Part shown: one piece after another, positions 43,343 through 52,921 of the stretch
How positions within the stretch are numbered: the first letter of the stretch is position 1
How the letters are laid out: each line of letters begins with the position of its first letter
Notes under the pieces: model-generated
Databases searched by the model: none
What the model was told of the DNA's origin: nothing
Seen by the model: only the letters and a program-made list of their open reading frames with translations
DNA from: Lentilitoribacter sp039986595
GTDB lineage: Bacteria > Pseudomonadota > Alphaproteobacteria > Rhizobiales > Rhizobiaceae
Reading direction: 5' to 3'
Length of the DNA: 64,000 nucleotides
Assembly (NCBI GenBank): GCA_039986595.1
Contig: JBDWQJ010000005.1
Span: 310,001-374,000 of the forward strand
Translations under genes and position numbers: made by a program

Positions 43343-43980
43343 ACAAACAAATCCGCCAAAAATTACATGAATTTGCAGCAAATGAGCCGATTGTCGGATA
43401 TTTTGGTTATGGGTCATTGGTCAATGAGAATACGCTTCGCACCAAGTATATTGCGAGTATTCCAGCTGAACTTAACAATTGGCAGCGCATGTGGGACATT
43501 CCTGCAGGTGTTCAAATTATACCTGAAACAGATGCATTACTAACAGCTAGACCCTCATCAAACGCAACGACCAAAGGCGTTATTGTTTTTGATCTCGCTA
43601 AAAATCTACCCGATGTTGACGAGCGCGAACATAATTATGACCGCAAGACAATTGATCATTCTGATATAAATATCGCAGAAGAGTTCTGTGATTTGCAATG
43701 TGATTTCTTTGTCTATGAAGCGCATAAGCGCGATGATGTACCGGAAAACAAACCACCCATATCGCAATCTTACCTTGATGCTGTGTTGCAAGGGTTCTTA
43801 AACATATACGGTGAGGCTGGCGTGGAAGACTTCGTTGCAAGTACGGCTAACTTCCATACACCTATTTTACAGGATAGAGGAACGCCTAGATACCCGCGTT
43901 CTGTGTCTTTATCGCACCGGGAACGCGAGTTGATTGACTATTTCTTACGTCAGAACCAAGATATTTCTTTCATAAGCTGA
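43339..43980 (+). CDS. Gamma-glutamylcyclotransferase-like protein
   Basis: 213 residues of the GGCT fold. IVGYFGYGSLVNENTLR matches the substrate-loop YGSL motif, and VDEREHNYDRKTI carries the catalytic Glu of the family. GGCT enzymes release 5-oxoproline from gamma-glutamyl compounds such as glutathione, which suits the position after gor. Overlaps the GH19-like gene by ATGA. Confidence 0.75.
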   Translation: MNKQIRQKLHEFAANEPIVGYFGYGSLVNENTLRTKYIASIPAELNNWQRMWDIPAGVQIIPETDALLTARPSSNATTKGVIVFDLAKNLPDVDEREHNYDRKTIDHSDINIAEEFCDLQCDFFVYEAHKRDDVPENKPPISQSYLDAVLQGFLNIYGEAGVEDFVASTANFHTPILQDRGTPRYPRSVSLSHRERELIDYFLRQNQDISFIS

Positions 43981-44042
43981 ATTCTAGCGCTATAAGCCCG
44001 TAAAACTAACAAATAATAGAGTAAAATAGGTAGGTAGAGACA

Positions 44043-45416
44043 ATGGCACAGGACTGGAATCCAGCAAGCTGGCGCAACAAGCCAATTTTGCAGGTGCCTG
44101 AATATCCAGATCAGGCAAAACTGGCAGATACGGAAGCACGACTATCAAAGTTCCCACCACTGGTTTTCGCTGGTGAGGCGCGTGCACTTAAAAATAACCT
44201 CGCTAAAGTCGCAAATGGCGAGGCTTTCCTCTTGCAAGGTGGTGATTGTGCTGAGGCATTTGCTGAGCACGAAGGCGATAACATTCGCGATTTCTTCCGC
44301 GCTTTTTTGCAAATGTCCGTTGTTTTGACATATGGCGCACAAAGCCCTGTTGTTAAAGTTGGACGTATTGCTGGTCAGTTCGCAAAACCGCGTTCAAGTA
44401 ATATCGAAGCAAAAGATGGTATTGAGCTACCAAGTTACCGTGGTGACATCATCAACGGTATTGAGTTCAATGAAGAAGCACGTATCCCAGATCCTGAGCG
44501 TCAGGTTATGGCATATCGTCAATCTGCTGCTACGCTGAACCTTCTTCGTGCATTTGCACAAGGTGGATATGCAAATCTTGTCAACGTTCACAACTGGATG
44601 CTTGGCTTTGCTAAAGGCAGCCCGCAATCAGAGCGTTATTTAAAGCTTGCAAACCGTATTTCTGAATCGCTTGAATTTATGAAAGCTATCGGTATCACAC
44701 CTGATAGCCACCCAAGTATGAAAGAAACTGAATTCTTCACAAGCCACGAAGCTTTGCTTTTAGGCTATGAGCAAGCGTTAACACGTGTTGATTCAACATC
44801 TGGTGAAAACTACGCCACATCAGGTCACATGATCTGGATTGGTGATAGAACTCGCCAGCCTGATCATGCGCATGTTGAATTCTGCCGCGGCATTAAAAAC
44901 CCATTGGGCCTTAAATGTGGACCATCACTTGATCCGGAAGAGCTAATCGAATTGATCGATATCTTAAATCCGGAAAACGAAGCTGGTCGTTTGACATTGA
45001 TTGCTCGTTTTGGTCACGACAAAGTCGGCGATCACCTCCCTGCCCTTATTCGTGCAGTTGAGCGTGAAGGTAGAAAAGTTGTTTGGTCATGCGATCCAAT
45101 GCACGGCAATACAATTTCAATGTCTGGTTACAAAACACGCCCGTTCGATCGTATTTTGACTGAAGTTGAAACATTCTTTGATGTTCATCAGTCTGAAGGT
45201 ACGCATGCAGGTGGTATCCACGTTGAAATGACAGGTAAGAATGTGACTGAATGTACAGGTGGTGCACGCGCACTATCTGGCGATGATCTTTCCGAACGTT
45301 ACCACACACATTGTGATCCACGTTTGAATGCTGAACAAGCGCTTGAACTTGCATTCTTAGTAGCTGAGCGCATGAAAGAAGGCGCAAAGATGACACAACC
45401 AGCCGCAGCTGAATAA
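44043..45416 (+). CDS. aroG: Class II 3-deoxy-7-phosphoheptulonate synthase
   Basis: It condenses phosphoenolpyruvate and erythrose 4-phosphate, the first step of aromatic amino acid synthesis. The class II (plant-type) sequence shows FLLQGGDCAEAF, GRIAGQFAKPRS, LKCGPSLDPEELIEL, VVWSCDPMHGNT and GGIHVEMTGKNVTECTGG. At 457 residues it has normal length. Many databases call the alphaproteobacterial class II gene aroG or aroF; the symbol is a convention only. Confidence 0.95.
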   Translation: MAQDWNPASWRNKPILQVPEYPDQAKLADTEARLSKFPPLVFAGEARALKNNLAKVANGEAFLLQGGDCAEAFAEHEGDNIRDFFRAFLQMSVVLTYGAQSPVVKVGRIAGQFAKPRSSNIEAKDGIELPSYRGDIINGIEFNEEARIPDPERQVMAYRQSAATLNLLRAFAQGGYANLVNVHNWMLGFAKGSPQSERYLKLANRISESLEFMKAIGITPDSHPSMKETEFFTSHEALLLGYEQALTRVDSTSGENYATSGHMIWIGDRTRQPDHAHVEFCRGIKNPLGLKCGPSLDPEELIELIDILNPENEAGRLTLIARFGHDKVGDHLPALIRAVEREGRKVVWSCDPMHGNTISMSGYKTRPFDRILTEVETFFDVHQSEGTHAGGIHVEMTGKNVTECTGGARALSGDDLSERYHTHCDPRLNAEQALELAFLVAERMKEGAKMTQPAAAE

Positions 45417-45443
45417 TCATCTTTAAAGACAATCAAGTTTGAT

Positions 45444-45488
45444 AAACCCCTGAACTGCGGAAAACGGTTCAGGGGTTTTTCTTTTTTT
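45444..45488 (+). terminator. Terminator after DAHP synthase
   Basis: A 12-bp stem AAACCCCTGAAC/GTTCAGGGGTTT with an 11-nt loop is followed by TTTTTCTTTTTTT. Confidence 0.85.
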
Positions 45489-45505
45489 GATGCAAGGAAA
45501 TAATC

Positions 45506-45922
45506 ATGTCCCACATTCACAAAGGTAGTTGTAATTGCGGTAAGGTTAGTTTTCAAATCAACGGTGAACTCAGAGATATTCTTGCTTGCCATTGTACCCA
45601 GTGCCGCAAACAATCGGGTTTTTACTTTGCAGCCACTGAGGCTAAATGCGATGACATTCAAATTATTGGCGACGAGAACATCACTTGGTATGAAGCTTCT
45701 GCGACTGCAAAGCGTGGATTTTGCGCAACTTGCGGATCAGCGCTTTTCTGGCAGGCAAAAGATCATGATCATATGTCGATTTTAGCAGGTGCGCTGGACA
45801 CACCCACAAATTTAAAAATTAAAGCGCATATCTTTTGTGCTGACAAAGGTGATTTTTATGAGATTACGGATGGATTACCGCAATACGCTAAATATGACGC
45901 AGATATTTTTAAAGAAAATTGA
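45506..45922 (+). CDS. GFA (CENP-V/glutathione-dependent formaldehyde-activating) family protein
   Basis: 138 residues. The zinc cysteines of the family are visible: C9 and C11 (GSCNCG), C28, C30 and C33 (ACHCTQC), and a later pair in GFCATCGSALFW. Most members have no proven enzyme role; the formaldehyde link applies to a few. It stands alone between aroG and nadE, preceded by AAGGAAA. Confidence 0.88.
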   Translation: MSHIHKGSCNCGKVSFQINGELRDILACHCTQCRKQSGFYFAATEAKCDDIQIIGDENITWYEASATAKRGFCATCGSALFWQAKDHDHMSILAGALDTPTNLKIKAHIFCADKGDFYEITDGLPQYAKYDADIFKEN

Positions 45923-45967
45923 GATCGCTAGCTTGTCGTTTTAGCGCAAGATCGCTACATCTGAAGC

Positions 45968-47641
45968 ATGACTGAGACACCAAATACTCTGCGCATCGCA
46001 ACAGCGCAATTTAACCCAACTGTTGGCGATGTCGCTGGCAACTTGGATAAAGCAATTGAAGCCATCAAAGACGCTGATCGTCATGGCGCCGATTTAGTGT
46101 TGTTCACCGAATTGTTTATATCTGGCTACCCGCCAGAAGATTTGGTCTTAAAGCCAGCGTTTTTAGAAAAATGCGCTGAAGCGGTTGATAAACTCGCTGA
46201 ATATACTGCCGATAAAAAAGCCCCAGGCATCATCATCGGCTACCCTCGCCAAAACGGCGATAAGCGGCACAACTCAATTGCCGTTATTGATGATGGAAAG
46301 ATTATCGCAATCCGCGATAAGGTTGATCTACCAAATTATGGTGAATTTGACGAAAAACGGGTGTTTGATGCGGGTGAAATGCCAGGCCCAGTCAATTTTC
46401 GTGGTATTCGATTAGGTATCCCGATTTGTGAGGATATTTGGGGTGATCTTGATGTATGTGAAACATTGGCTGAAAGCGGTGCCGAAATCCTACTTTCACC
46501 CAATGGCTCACCTTATTATCGTGATAAAGTCGATGTGCGCCATCAAGTCGTTTTGCGCCAGGTTATACAATCAGAACTTCCGTTGATTTATGCAAATCAG
46601 CTTGGTGGTCAGGATGAATTGGTTTTCGATGGCGCAAGCTTTGCATTTAACGCAGATAAGACCTTAGCATTTCAAATGAGCCAGTTTGAAGAAACCTTGA
46701 GCATCAGCACATGGAAGCGCGAAGATGATGGTTGGGTCTGTTCAAACGGACCAAAGTCAGTTATCCCAGAAAAAGAAGAAGCCGATTATCGCGCCTGTAT
46801 GTTGGGTCTACGCGATTATGTAAACAAGAACGGCTTTAAGAACGTTGTACTAGGCCTATCGGGCGGTATCGACAGCGCAATTTGCGCAGCTTTGGCAGTA
46901 GATGCGCTGGGTGAAGAACGCCTGCGCTGTGTGATGCTTCCATATCGATATACATCCGAGCTGTCACTCAAAGACGCAGCTGATTGCGCAAAGGCTCTAG
47001 GCTGCCGCTATGATATCGTTCCAATTGAGGAACCAGTACAAGGGTTCTTATCATCACTTGGCGATATGTTTGAAGGCACGGATCAAGGGATTACCGAGGA
47101 AAACATTCAAAGTCGTGCGCGCGGCGTTATCTTAATGGCAATTTCCAACAAGTTTGGCTCGATGGTTGTTACAACTGGCAATAAATCTGAAATGTCGGTG
47201 GGCTATGCCACACTTTATGGCGATATGAATGGTGGGTTTAACCCCATTAAAGATCTCTATAAAATGCAAGTCTATGCGCTTTCAAGATGGCGCAACACAC
47301 AAGTACCTCCTGGTGCGCTTGGGCCATCAGGCGAAGTTATTCCGGTGTCGATTATCGACAAAGCCCCATCTGCTGAATTACGTCCTGATCAAACTGATCA
47401 AGATTCGTTGCCGCCATATCCAGCCTTGGACGATATCTTGGAGTGTCTTATTGAAAAAGAAATGTCGACTTCAGACATCATTGCGCGTGGGCACGATGAA
47501 GCCGTTGTGAACCGCATTGAGCATCTTTTATATATTGCAGAATATAAACGACGCCAGTCTGCGCCGGGTGTGAAGATTACCAAAAAGAACTTCGGACGTG
47601 ATCGCAGATACCCCATTACCAATCGTTTTCGTGACCGCTAA
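45968..47641 (+). CDS. nadE: Glutamine-dependent NAD+ synthase
   Basis: It amidates nicotinic acid adenine dinucleotide to NAD. The N-terminal nitrilase domain (about 1-260) supplies ammonia: Glu in ELFISGYPPEDL, and Cys in GIPICEDIWGD. The C-terminal synthetase has the P-loop SGGIDS at 298-303 and GNKSEMSVGYATLYGDMNGGF. 557 residues is usual for this two-domain type. Confidence 0.96.
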   Translation: MTETPNTLRIATAQFNPTVGDVAGNLDKAIEAIKDADRHGADLVLFTELFISGYPPEDLVLKPAFLEKCAEAVDKLAEYTADKKAPGIIIGYPRQNGDKRHNSIAVIDDGKIIAIRDKVDLPNYGEFDEKRVFDAGEMPGPVNFRGIRLGIPICEDIWGDLDVCETLAESGAEILLSPNGSPYYRDKVDVRHQVVLRQVIQSELPLIYANQLGGQDELVFDGASFAFNADKTLAFQMSQFEETLSISTWKREDDGWVCSNGPKSVIPEKEEADYRACMLGLRDYVNKNGFKNVVLGLSGGIDSAICAALAVDALGEERLRCVMLPYRYTSELSLKDAADCAKALGCRYDIVPIEEPVQGFLSSLGDMFEGTDQGITEENIQSRARGVILMAISNKFGSMVVTTGNKSEMSVGYATLYGDMNGGFNPIKDLYKMQVYALSRWRNTQVPPGALGPSGEVIPVSIIDKAPSAELRPDQTDQDSLPPYPALDDILECLIEKEMSTSDIIARGHDEAVVNRIEHLLYIAEYKRRQSAPGVKITKKNFGRDRRYPITNRFRDR

Positions 47642-47765
47642 AACTGATCTCATCATTTCAAACACGATTAGTTGAGTTACCTGATCATCTTTTATGCGGA
47701 TTTGCATTGACGAATACGCCTTGGGCGGTAACACTATGGTTTGGAATTTAATGTGAGATTTGAAT

Positions 47766-48788
47766 ATGTCTGATTTGGTGCTGGATAAATCGAAAACGAT
47801 GATCGACCCTTTTGGTCGTATGGTTGATTACCTTCGTATATCGGTAACCGATCGATGTGATTTTAGATGCACCTATTGCATGGCCGAAAACATGACATTT
47901 CTGCCTAAAAAGGACTTGCTAACACTTGAAGAACTTGAGCGGCTTTGCTCAGTATTCATTGATAAAGGTGTTCGCAAACTGCGCCTTACAGGTGGTGAGC
48001 CACTTGTACGTAAAAACATCATGCAGTTGATCAATGCGCTCGGACGAAAAATAGATGAAGGTAAGCTTGAAGAGCTAACGATAACAACCAATGGCTCTCA
48101 ACTTCATCGCTTTGCAAAAGATCTATATGCAGCAGGCATGCGCCGAATTAATGTCTCATTGGACACCCTCGATCCCGTCAAGTTTAAAGACATCACCCGC
48201 TGGGGCGATTTAAATCGCGTGTTAACAGGTATCGATGCTGCCCTTGAAGCCGGTTTAAAAGTCAAAATCAACGCAGTTGCGCTCAAAGGCTTTAATGGTC
48301 ATGAGCTCTCAGACATGCTCAGATGGGCACATGGCAAGGGAATGGATATGACCATTATCGAGACCATGCCAATGGGCGAGATTGATGAAGATCGTACCGA
48401 TCAATATTTGCCACTTTCGCAAGTTCGTAAAGACCTATCACAAGAATTCACACTTGAAGACATCCCTTATAAAACAGGTGGACCAGCGCGATATGTGGAG
48501 CTGAAAGAAACCGGTGGCAGATTAGGCTTTATCACCCCTCTTACGCATAACTTCTGTGAAAGCTGCAATCGCGTGCGCTTAACCTGTACGGGCACGCTAT
48601 ATTTGTGCTTGGGTCAAGATGATGCCGCTGATTTACGTGCACCACTTCGCGCTTCAACAGACAATCAGATGACAGCTGATGCAATTGATGAAGCTATTAC
48701 GCGAAAGCCCAAGGGGCATGATTTCATCATAGATCGCACGCATAATAAGCCCGCGGTTAGTCGCCACATGAGCGTTACGGGCGGCTAG
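47766..48788 (+). CDS. moaA: GTP 3',8-cyclase MoaA
   Basis: A radical SAM enzyme starting molybdenum cofactor synthesis from GTP. The SAM cluster cysteines are C31, C35 and C38 (CDFRCTYC), and the C-terminal GTP-side cluster is in FCESCNRVRLTCTG with a later Cys in LYLCLG. The C-terminal GG needed for activation is present (SVTGG). The frame reaches a TTG at 47760; the ATG at 47766 is preferred, giving 340 residues. Confidence 0.96.
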   Translation: MSDLVLDKSKTMIDPFGRMVDYLRISVTDRCDFRCTYCMAENMTFLPKKDLLTLEELERLCSVFIDKGVRKLRLTGGEPLVRKNIMQLINALGRKIDEGKLEELTITTNGSQLHRFAKDLYAAGMRRINVSLDTLDPVKFKDITRWGDLNRVLTGIDAALEAGLKVKINAVALKGFNGHELSDMLRWAHGKGMDMTIIETMPMGEIDEDRTDQYLPLSQVRKDLSQEFTLEDIPYKTGGPARYVELKETGGRLGFITPLTHNFCESCNRVRLTCTGTLYLCLGQDDAADLRAPLRASTDNQMTADAIDEAITRKPKGHDFIIDRTHNKPAVSRHMSVTGG

Positions 48789-48791
48789 AAG

Positions 48792-49679
48792 GTGCAAAAT
48801 TCAGCCAATGTGCGGGGAGCGATCTTTATGGCGCTCGCCATGATGTTTTTTGTCACGGGTGACACCTTGGTAAAATACTTATCGGCCGATCTTAACTTGG
48901 GGCAAGTTCTCGCCGCACGTGGTTTTTTTGCTCTCCTCATCATAAGCGTTCTCATGCACCGCAAAAAAGCGTGGCACCAGCTATCCGTTGTCAAAAACAA
49001 ATGGGTAATGTCACGCCAGTTCAGTGAACTTGGTGCAACTTTGTTCTTCTTTTATGGTTTGCTTTATACCCCTTTGGGCAATACCAGTGCGATCATGCAA
49101 TCTCTTCCCCTCACCGTAACAATGGGTGCAGCATTATTTTTGGGTGAAAAAGTCGGCTGGCGAAGATGGACAGCCATTTTCATCGGATTTATCGGAGTGA
49201 TCATAGTCATCCGTCCCGGTGTTGATGGATTTAATTTTCACTCGCTATTCATCGTTATTGCCGTGATATTTATCACAATGCGTGATCTATCAACGCGAAA
49301 AATGGGTATATCTGTGCCACTACTACCGATTAATTTTGTCATCACGTTCATGATTATGGTTTTAGGAATTGTTATGATGGTGTCATCAGGTGGTTGGAAA
49401 CCGATGAATCTCGAACATTTGGCAATCATATTAATTGGCGCTGGACTGATTCTTTTAGCCAATCAAACTATCATGTTGGCCATGCGAGAAGGTGATATCG
49501 CTTTTATATCCCCCTTTAGATACACAAATTTAGTTGCCGCGCTGATCTTAGGATATCTGTTTTTCGGTGAAATTCCCGATTTTTGGATGATTATTGGCGC
49601 TTTAATCGTTGTATTAACTGGAATATACACATTCCACCGAGAGCGCGTGAGCTTAAAAAACAACCCATCGAAGGATTAG
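48792..49679 (+). CDS. DMT-superfamily (EamA) permease
   Basis: 295 residues with about ten TM segments in two EamA repeats; LGNTSAIMQSLPLTVTMGAALFLGEKVG and EGDIAFISPFRYTNLVAALILGYLFFGEIP are the two conserved regions. The substrate cannot be predicted. The start appears to be GTG, 3 bp after moaA, so translation is probably coupled. Its last 4 bp overlap the convergent small CxxC gene. Confidence 0.85.
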   Translation: MQNSANVRGAIFMALAMMFFVTGDTLVKYLSADLNLGQVLAARGFFALLIISVLMHRKKAWHQLSVVKNKWVMSRQFSELGATLFFFYGLLYTPLGNTSAIMQSLPLTVTMGAALFLGEKVGWRRWTAIFIGFIGVIIVIRPGVDGFNFHSLFIVIAVIFITMRDLSTRKMGISVPLLPINFVITFMIMVLGIVMMVSSGGWKPMNLEHLAIILIGAGLILLANQTIMLAMREGDIAFISPFRYTNLVAALILGYLFFGEIPDFWMIIGALIVVLTGIYTFHRERVSLKNNPSKD

Positions 49680-49834
49680 TGTTTATCAGTCTGACCATAG
49701 GTATTGGACAAATTCTCAAGCAATTCATTCCTGTCGGCTTCTTTTTCCAGCTCGAGCAACAGCTCAAAATGCTCGCATTCTCCCCAGGGTTCAAAACAAA
49801 AAGGACATTGCTGTTCTACATCATTGTCTGTCAT
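49676..49834 (-). CDS. 52-residue protein with a CPFC zinc-ribbon-like motif
   Basis: A small frame begins at the ATG at 49834 and encodes MTDNDVEQQCPFCFEPWGEC, followed by EHFELLLELE and an acidic helical tail to a TAA at 49676. C10, C13, C20 and H22 could bind one zinc ion. The aromatic CPFC...WGxCEH pattern looks protein-like and is unlikely to be chance. It is antisense to the gap after the EamA gene and overlaps that gene's last 4 bp. The ribosome site is weak (AAAGAA). No known family is claimed. Confidence 0.6.
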   Translation of the reverse strand: MTDNDVEQQCPFCFEPWGECEHFELLLELEKEADRNELLENLSNTYGQTDKH

Positions 49835-49913
49835 TAGATTTCTTTATTTTTATTACTAACAGGTACATATCCCATTTTGTTCTATGTGGGGCTCTTGCAC
49901 AAGCAATTTTTTG

Positions 49914-51152
49914 ATGGCAAAACGAGTTATGAAGACCTCCAAATTTTTAGATCAAAGCACGCCACCAAGTATTTTCACACTGGTGATCATTGCAAGCATT
50001 TCGGTATTGAGCATGAATATGCTCTTACCATCGTTGCCATCTATGACAACGCACTTTCAAACGACTTATTCCGTCATGCAATTTACGGTAACTGGTTACC
50101 TGGCTGCGACCGGCGCATTACAACTTGTGTTTGGTCCTTTATCGGACCGATATGGTAGACGTCCCGTCATACTTGTGGGTTTTGCAATATTTTCTATCGC
50201 CTCCCTCATCTGCATGTTAGCACCCAATATCGAAGTCTTTTTGATCGGCCGTGTTTTGCAAACATCATCCGCAGTGGGAATTGTGTTATCCCGCGCAATT
50301 GTTCGCGATTTGGTGAGCGCCGATAAAGCAGCCTCTATGATTGGCTATGTGACCGTTGGCATGATGGTTGTCCCCATGTTTAGTCCGCTTGTAGGCGGTA
50401 TTCTCGATCAATATTTGGGTTGGGAAGCCAATTTCGCACTGATGTTCGTTCTTGGGCTGATATGCTTTATCGTCATTTACTACGATTTAGGTGAAACAAA
50501 TAAAGCAACCTCATCTTCAATGATGGCGCAGATCAAAACATATCCCGAACTATTTAAATCCCGTCGATTTTGGGGGTACACTTTAACGGCGTCTTTCACC
50601 TCAGGCGCTTATTTCTCGCTCTTAGGCGGTGGCGCTTATGTGGCGACAGAACATTTAGGGCTTTCACCGGTTGCATTTGGATATCTGTTTTTATTCATTT
50701 CAACGGGTTATCTTTTGGGAAACCTCGCAAGTGGTCGTTTTTCAACCCGTTTTGGCATCAATAAAATGATGCTCGCAGGCGGCATTGTTTCAGCATTCGG
50801 CCTCACGTTGTCATTGGTTCTAAACCTATCAGGATTTGTCAGCCCACTTACGTTTTTTGGTCCGATTTTCTTTCTTGGATTAGGCAATGGCTTAACGCTT
50901 CCAAATGCAAATGCTGGCATGGTGAGTGTCAGACCACACCTCGCAGGCACAGCATCAGGGCTTGGTGGCGCTGTCATGATCGGCGGTGGCTCTGTAATGG
51001 CAGCTTTCGCCTCATCTATTTTAACGCCTGAATCCGGCCCCTACCCGCTGATTGCGTTTATGCTTGTAACGAGCTTGTGCGCACTTGCAAATACAATATA
51101 TGTGATATCAATTGAACGTAATTCGAGTGAACGAATTAGTGATATTTCTTAG
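49914..51152 (+). CDS. MFS multidrug efflux transporter, Bcr/CflA type
   Basis: A 12-TM major facilitator; SVLSMNMLLPSLPSMTTHF and FGPLSDRYGRRPVILVG (motif A) match the Bcr/CflA drug-resistance subfamily, and VLSRAIVRDL follows as motif C-like region. The frame opens at 49884, with further ATGs at 49914 and 49929; none has a strong ribosome site, so the start is uncertain. Drug specificity unknown. Confidence 0.85.
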   Translation: MAKRVMKTSKFLDQSTPPSIFTLVIIASISVLSMNMLLPSLPSMTTHFQTTYSVMQFTVTGYLAATGALQLVFGPLSDRYGRRPVILVGFAIFSIASLICMLAPNIEVFLIGRVLQTSSAVGIVLSRAIVRDLVSADKAASMIGYVTVGMMVVPMFSPLVGGILDQYLGWEANFALMFVLGLICFIVIYYDLGETNKATSSSMMAQIKTYPELFKSRRFWGYTLTASFTSGAYFSLLGGGAYVATEHLGLSPVAFGYLFLFISTGYLLGNLASGRFSTRFGINKMMLAGGIVSAFGLTLSLVLNLSGFVSPLTFFGPIFFLGLGNGLTLPNANAGMVSVRPHLAGTASGLGGAVMIGGGSVMAAFASSILTPESGPYPLIAFMLVTSLCALANTIYVISIERNSSERISDIS

Positions 51153-51182
51153 CGCAAATAACAATAAAAATAGGTAGTTAGT

Positions 51183-52001
51183 ATGGATGAAGAAAAGCTG
51201 GCAGATGCCTATAATAAGGCGTTAGCTTTAGAAAAAGCGGGAGATTTTAAAGCCGCAGCAATTTCTTATCAGGAAGTTTTAAAACTTGATCCAGATGATC
51301 ATGGCGGAGCAAGTGTCCGATTGGCCAGTATGAAAATGGGCGCTGTACCAGACAAAGCTCCCCAATCTTATATCGCAACTTTGTTTGATCAGCATGCTGA
51401 AGTTTTCGATAAAGTCTTGGTCGATGACTTAGGATACGACGTTCCATCTATGAGCGCGGATTTATTGAAATCTCTTAATATGAACGCGTTTAAGCATGTG
51501 CTTGATTTAGGTTGCGGAACGGGCCTCATGGGTGTCCATCTTAAAGATATTTCAAATGAGATGATCGGCGTAGATCTTTCTGAAAACATGGTAGAGATTG
51601 CTTACGACCGAGACATATATGAAAGCCTTTATGTCGCTGACGTTGAAGACTATCTTGATGAAAATGATGAAGAGCTGTTTGATCTTATTTGCGCTGGCGA
51701 TGTATTACCGTATCTTGGAAAGATTGAAAACTTCATCAAAGGTATTTCAGACAATTTGGTTGCCAATGGGCACACTATTTTCTCAACGGAAACACTGCCA
51801 GATGAAGAATTCTTACAAACTGGTTTTACAATTGGTGCGCATCAACGATATGCTCACAAGCTAACTTATCTAGATGCAATTTTAAAAAAACATTCTCTAT
51901 CGATTTTGATATCTCAAAATATTGTTGTTCGCCATGAACAAGGTAAACCAATAAATGGACATCTTATTTTGGCGCAGAAGCTAAATACACGATCTAAGTA
52001 A
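51183..52001 (+). CDS. TPR-containing class I SAM methyltransferase
   Basis: 272 residues. The first 60 form one or two TPR helices (ADAYNKALALEKAGDFKAAAISYQEVLKLDP in pieces). The methyltransferase part has motif I LDLGCGTG at 107-114 and IGVDLSENMVEIA. The DQHAEVFDKVLVDDLGY lead-in marks a family seen in Hyphomicrobiales, predicted to methylate an unknown target. It sits 13 bp before the dehydrogenase gene in the same direction. Confidence 0.85.
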   Translation: MDEEKLADAYNKALALEKAGDFKAAAISYQEVLKLDPDDHGGASVRLASMKMGAVPDKAPQSYIATLFDQHAEVFDKVLVDDLGYDVPSMSADLLKSLNMNAFKHVLDLGCGTGLMGVHLKDISNEMIGVDLSENMVEIAYDRDIYESLYVADVEDYLDENDEELFDLICAGDVLPYLGKIENFIKGISDNLVANGHTIFSTETLPDEEFLQTGFTIGAHQRYAHKLTYLDAILKKHSLSILISQNIVVRHEQGKPINGHLILAQKLNTRSK

Positions 52002-52014
52002 AAGGAAAAAAAAT

Positions 52015-52896
52015 ATGGCAAAAGTTGCTTTCATCGGACTTGGTGTCATGGGCTATCCCATGGCCGGACATCTTAAAACAAAGGGCGGGCATGATGTATC
52101 CGTTTATAACCGTACAACAGCTAAGGCTGAAAAATGGGTTGCTGAATTCGGCGGCGAATTTGGAACAACACCTGCGGAAGCTGCAAAAGGTGCTGACTTT
52201 GTGTTCACTTGTGTGGGCAATGATGATGATTTGCGTTCCGTCACGCTGGGTGAAGGCGGTGTATTAAGCACTATGTCAGATGGAAGCATCTTAATTGATA
52301 ACACAACGGCATCTGCACAAGTTGCCAAGGAGTTATCTGTTGCTGCGAATGCAAAAGGTTGCGGTTTTGTTGATGCGCCTGTGTCAGGTGGTCAAGCTGG
52401 CGCCGAAAATGGTGCATTAACGGTCATGGTTGGTGGAAATGATGCAACCTTTGCAAAAGCTGAACCAATCATCGCCAATTTTGCAAAAATGGTAGGTCAT
52501 ATGGGCGATGTTGGTGCTGGACAACTAACTAAAATGGTCAACCAAATCTGCATTGCAGGCTTGGTTCAAGGACTATCTGAAGGCATCAATTTTGGCAAAA
52601 GCGCTGGTCTAGATATTGAGAAGGTTATCGAAGTCATCTCAAAAGGCGCAGCAGGCTCTTGGCAGATGGAAAACCGCTATAAAACCATGAATGCTGGTGA
52701 ATATGAGCATGGTTTTGCCGTTGATTGGATGCGCAAAGACTTGGGAATTGTTTTAGATCAAGCAAATGCCAACGGTGTTAGCGTGCCGGTAACTGCACTG
52801 GTTGACCAGTTTTATGGTGACGTGCAGTCAATGGGTGGAAACCGTTGGGATACGTCCTCACTGCTTGCACGTTTGGAAAAACTAAGCAGCAAATAA
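52015..52896 (+). CDS. 3-hydroxyisobutyrate dehydrogenase-family oxidoreductase
   Basis: 293 residues. NAD(P)-binding GLGVMG at 8-13, substrate motif FVDAPVSGGQAGAENGALTVMVGG, and catalytic Lys near 173 in GQLTKMVNQ. Members oxidise beta-hydroxy acids; 3-hydroxyisobutyrate, tartronate semialdehyde or glyoxylate are all possible. Without valine-degradation neighbours, the substrate stays open. Confidence 0.85.
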   Translation: MAKVAFIGLGVMGYPMAGHLKTKGGHDVSVYNRTTAKAEKWVAEFGGEFGTTPAEAAKGADFVFTCVGNDDDLRSVTLGEGGVLSTMSDGSILIDNTTASAQVAKELSVAANAKGCGFVDAPVSGGQAGAENGALTVMVGGNDATFAKAEPIIANFAKMVGHMGDVGAGQLTKMVNQICIAGLVQGLSEGINFGKSAGLDIEKVIEVISKGAAGSWQMENRYKTMNAGEYEHGFAVDWMRKDLGIVLDQANANGVSVPVTALVDQFYGDVQSMGGNRWDTSSLLARLEKLSSK

Positions 52897-52921
52897 TCTA
52901 TTCAAAGATTTCACGCAAATA

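Noticed and set aside
49583..49837. Plus-strand frame of 84 codons over the EamA gene end
   Set aside because: It is out of frame with the well-supported EamA gene, and the minus-strand CxxC frame fits the gap better.
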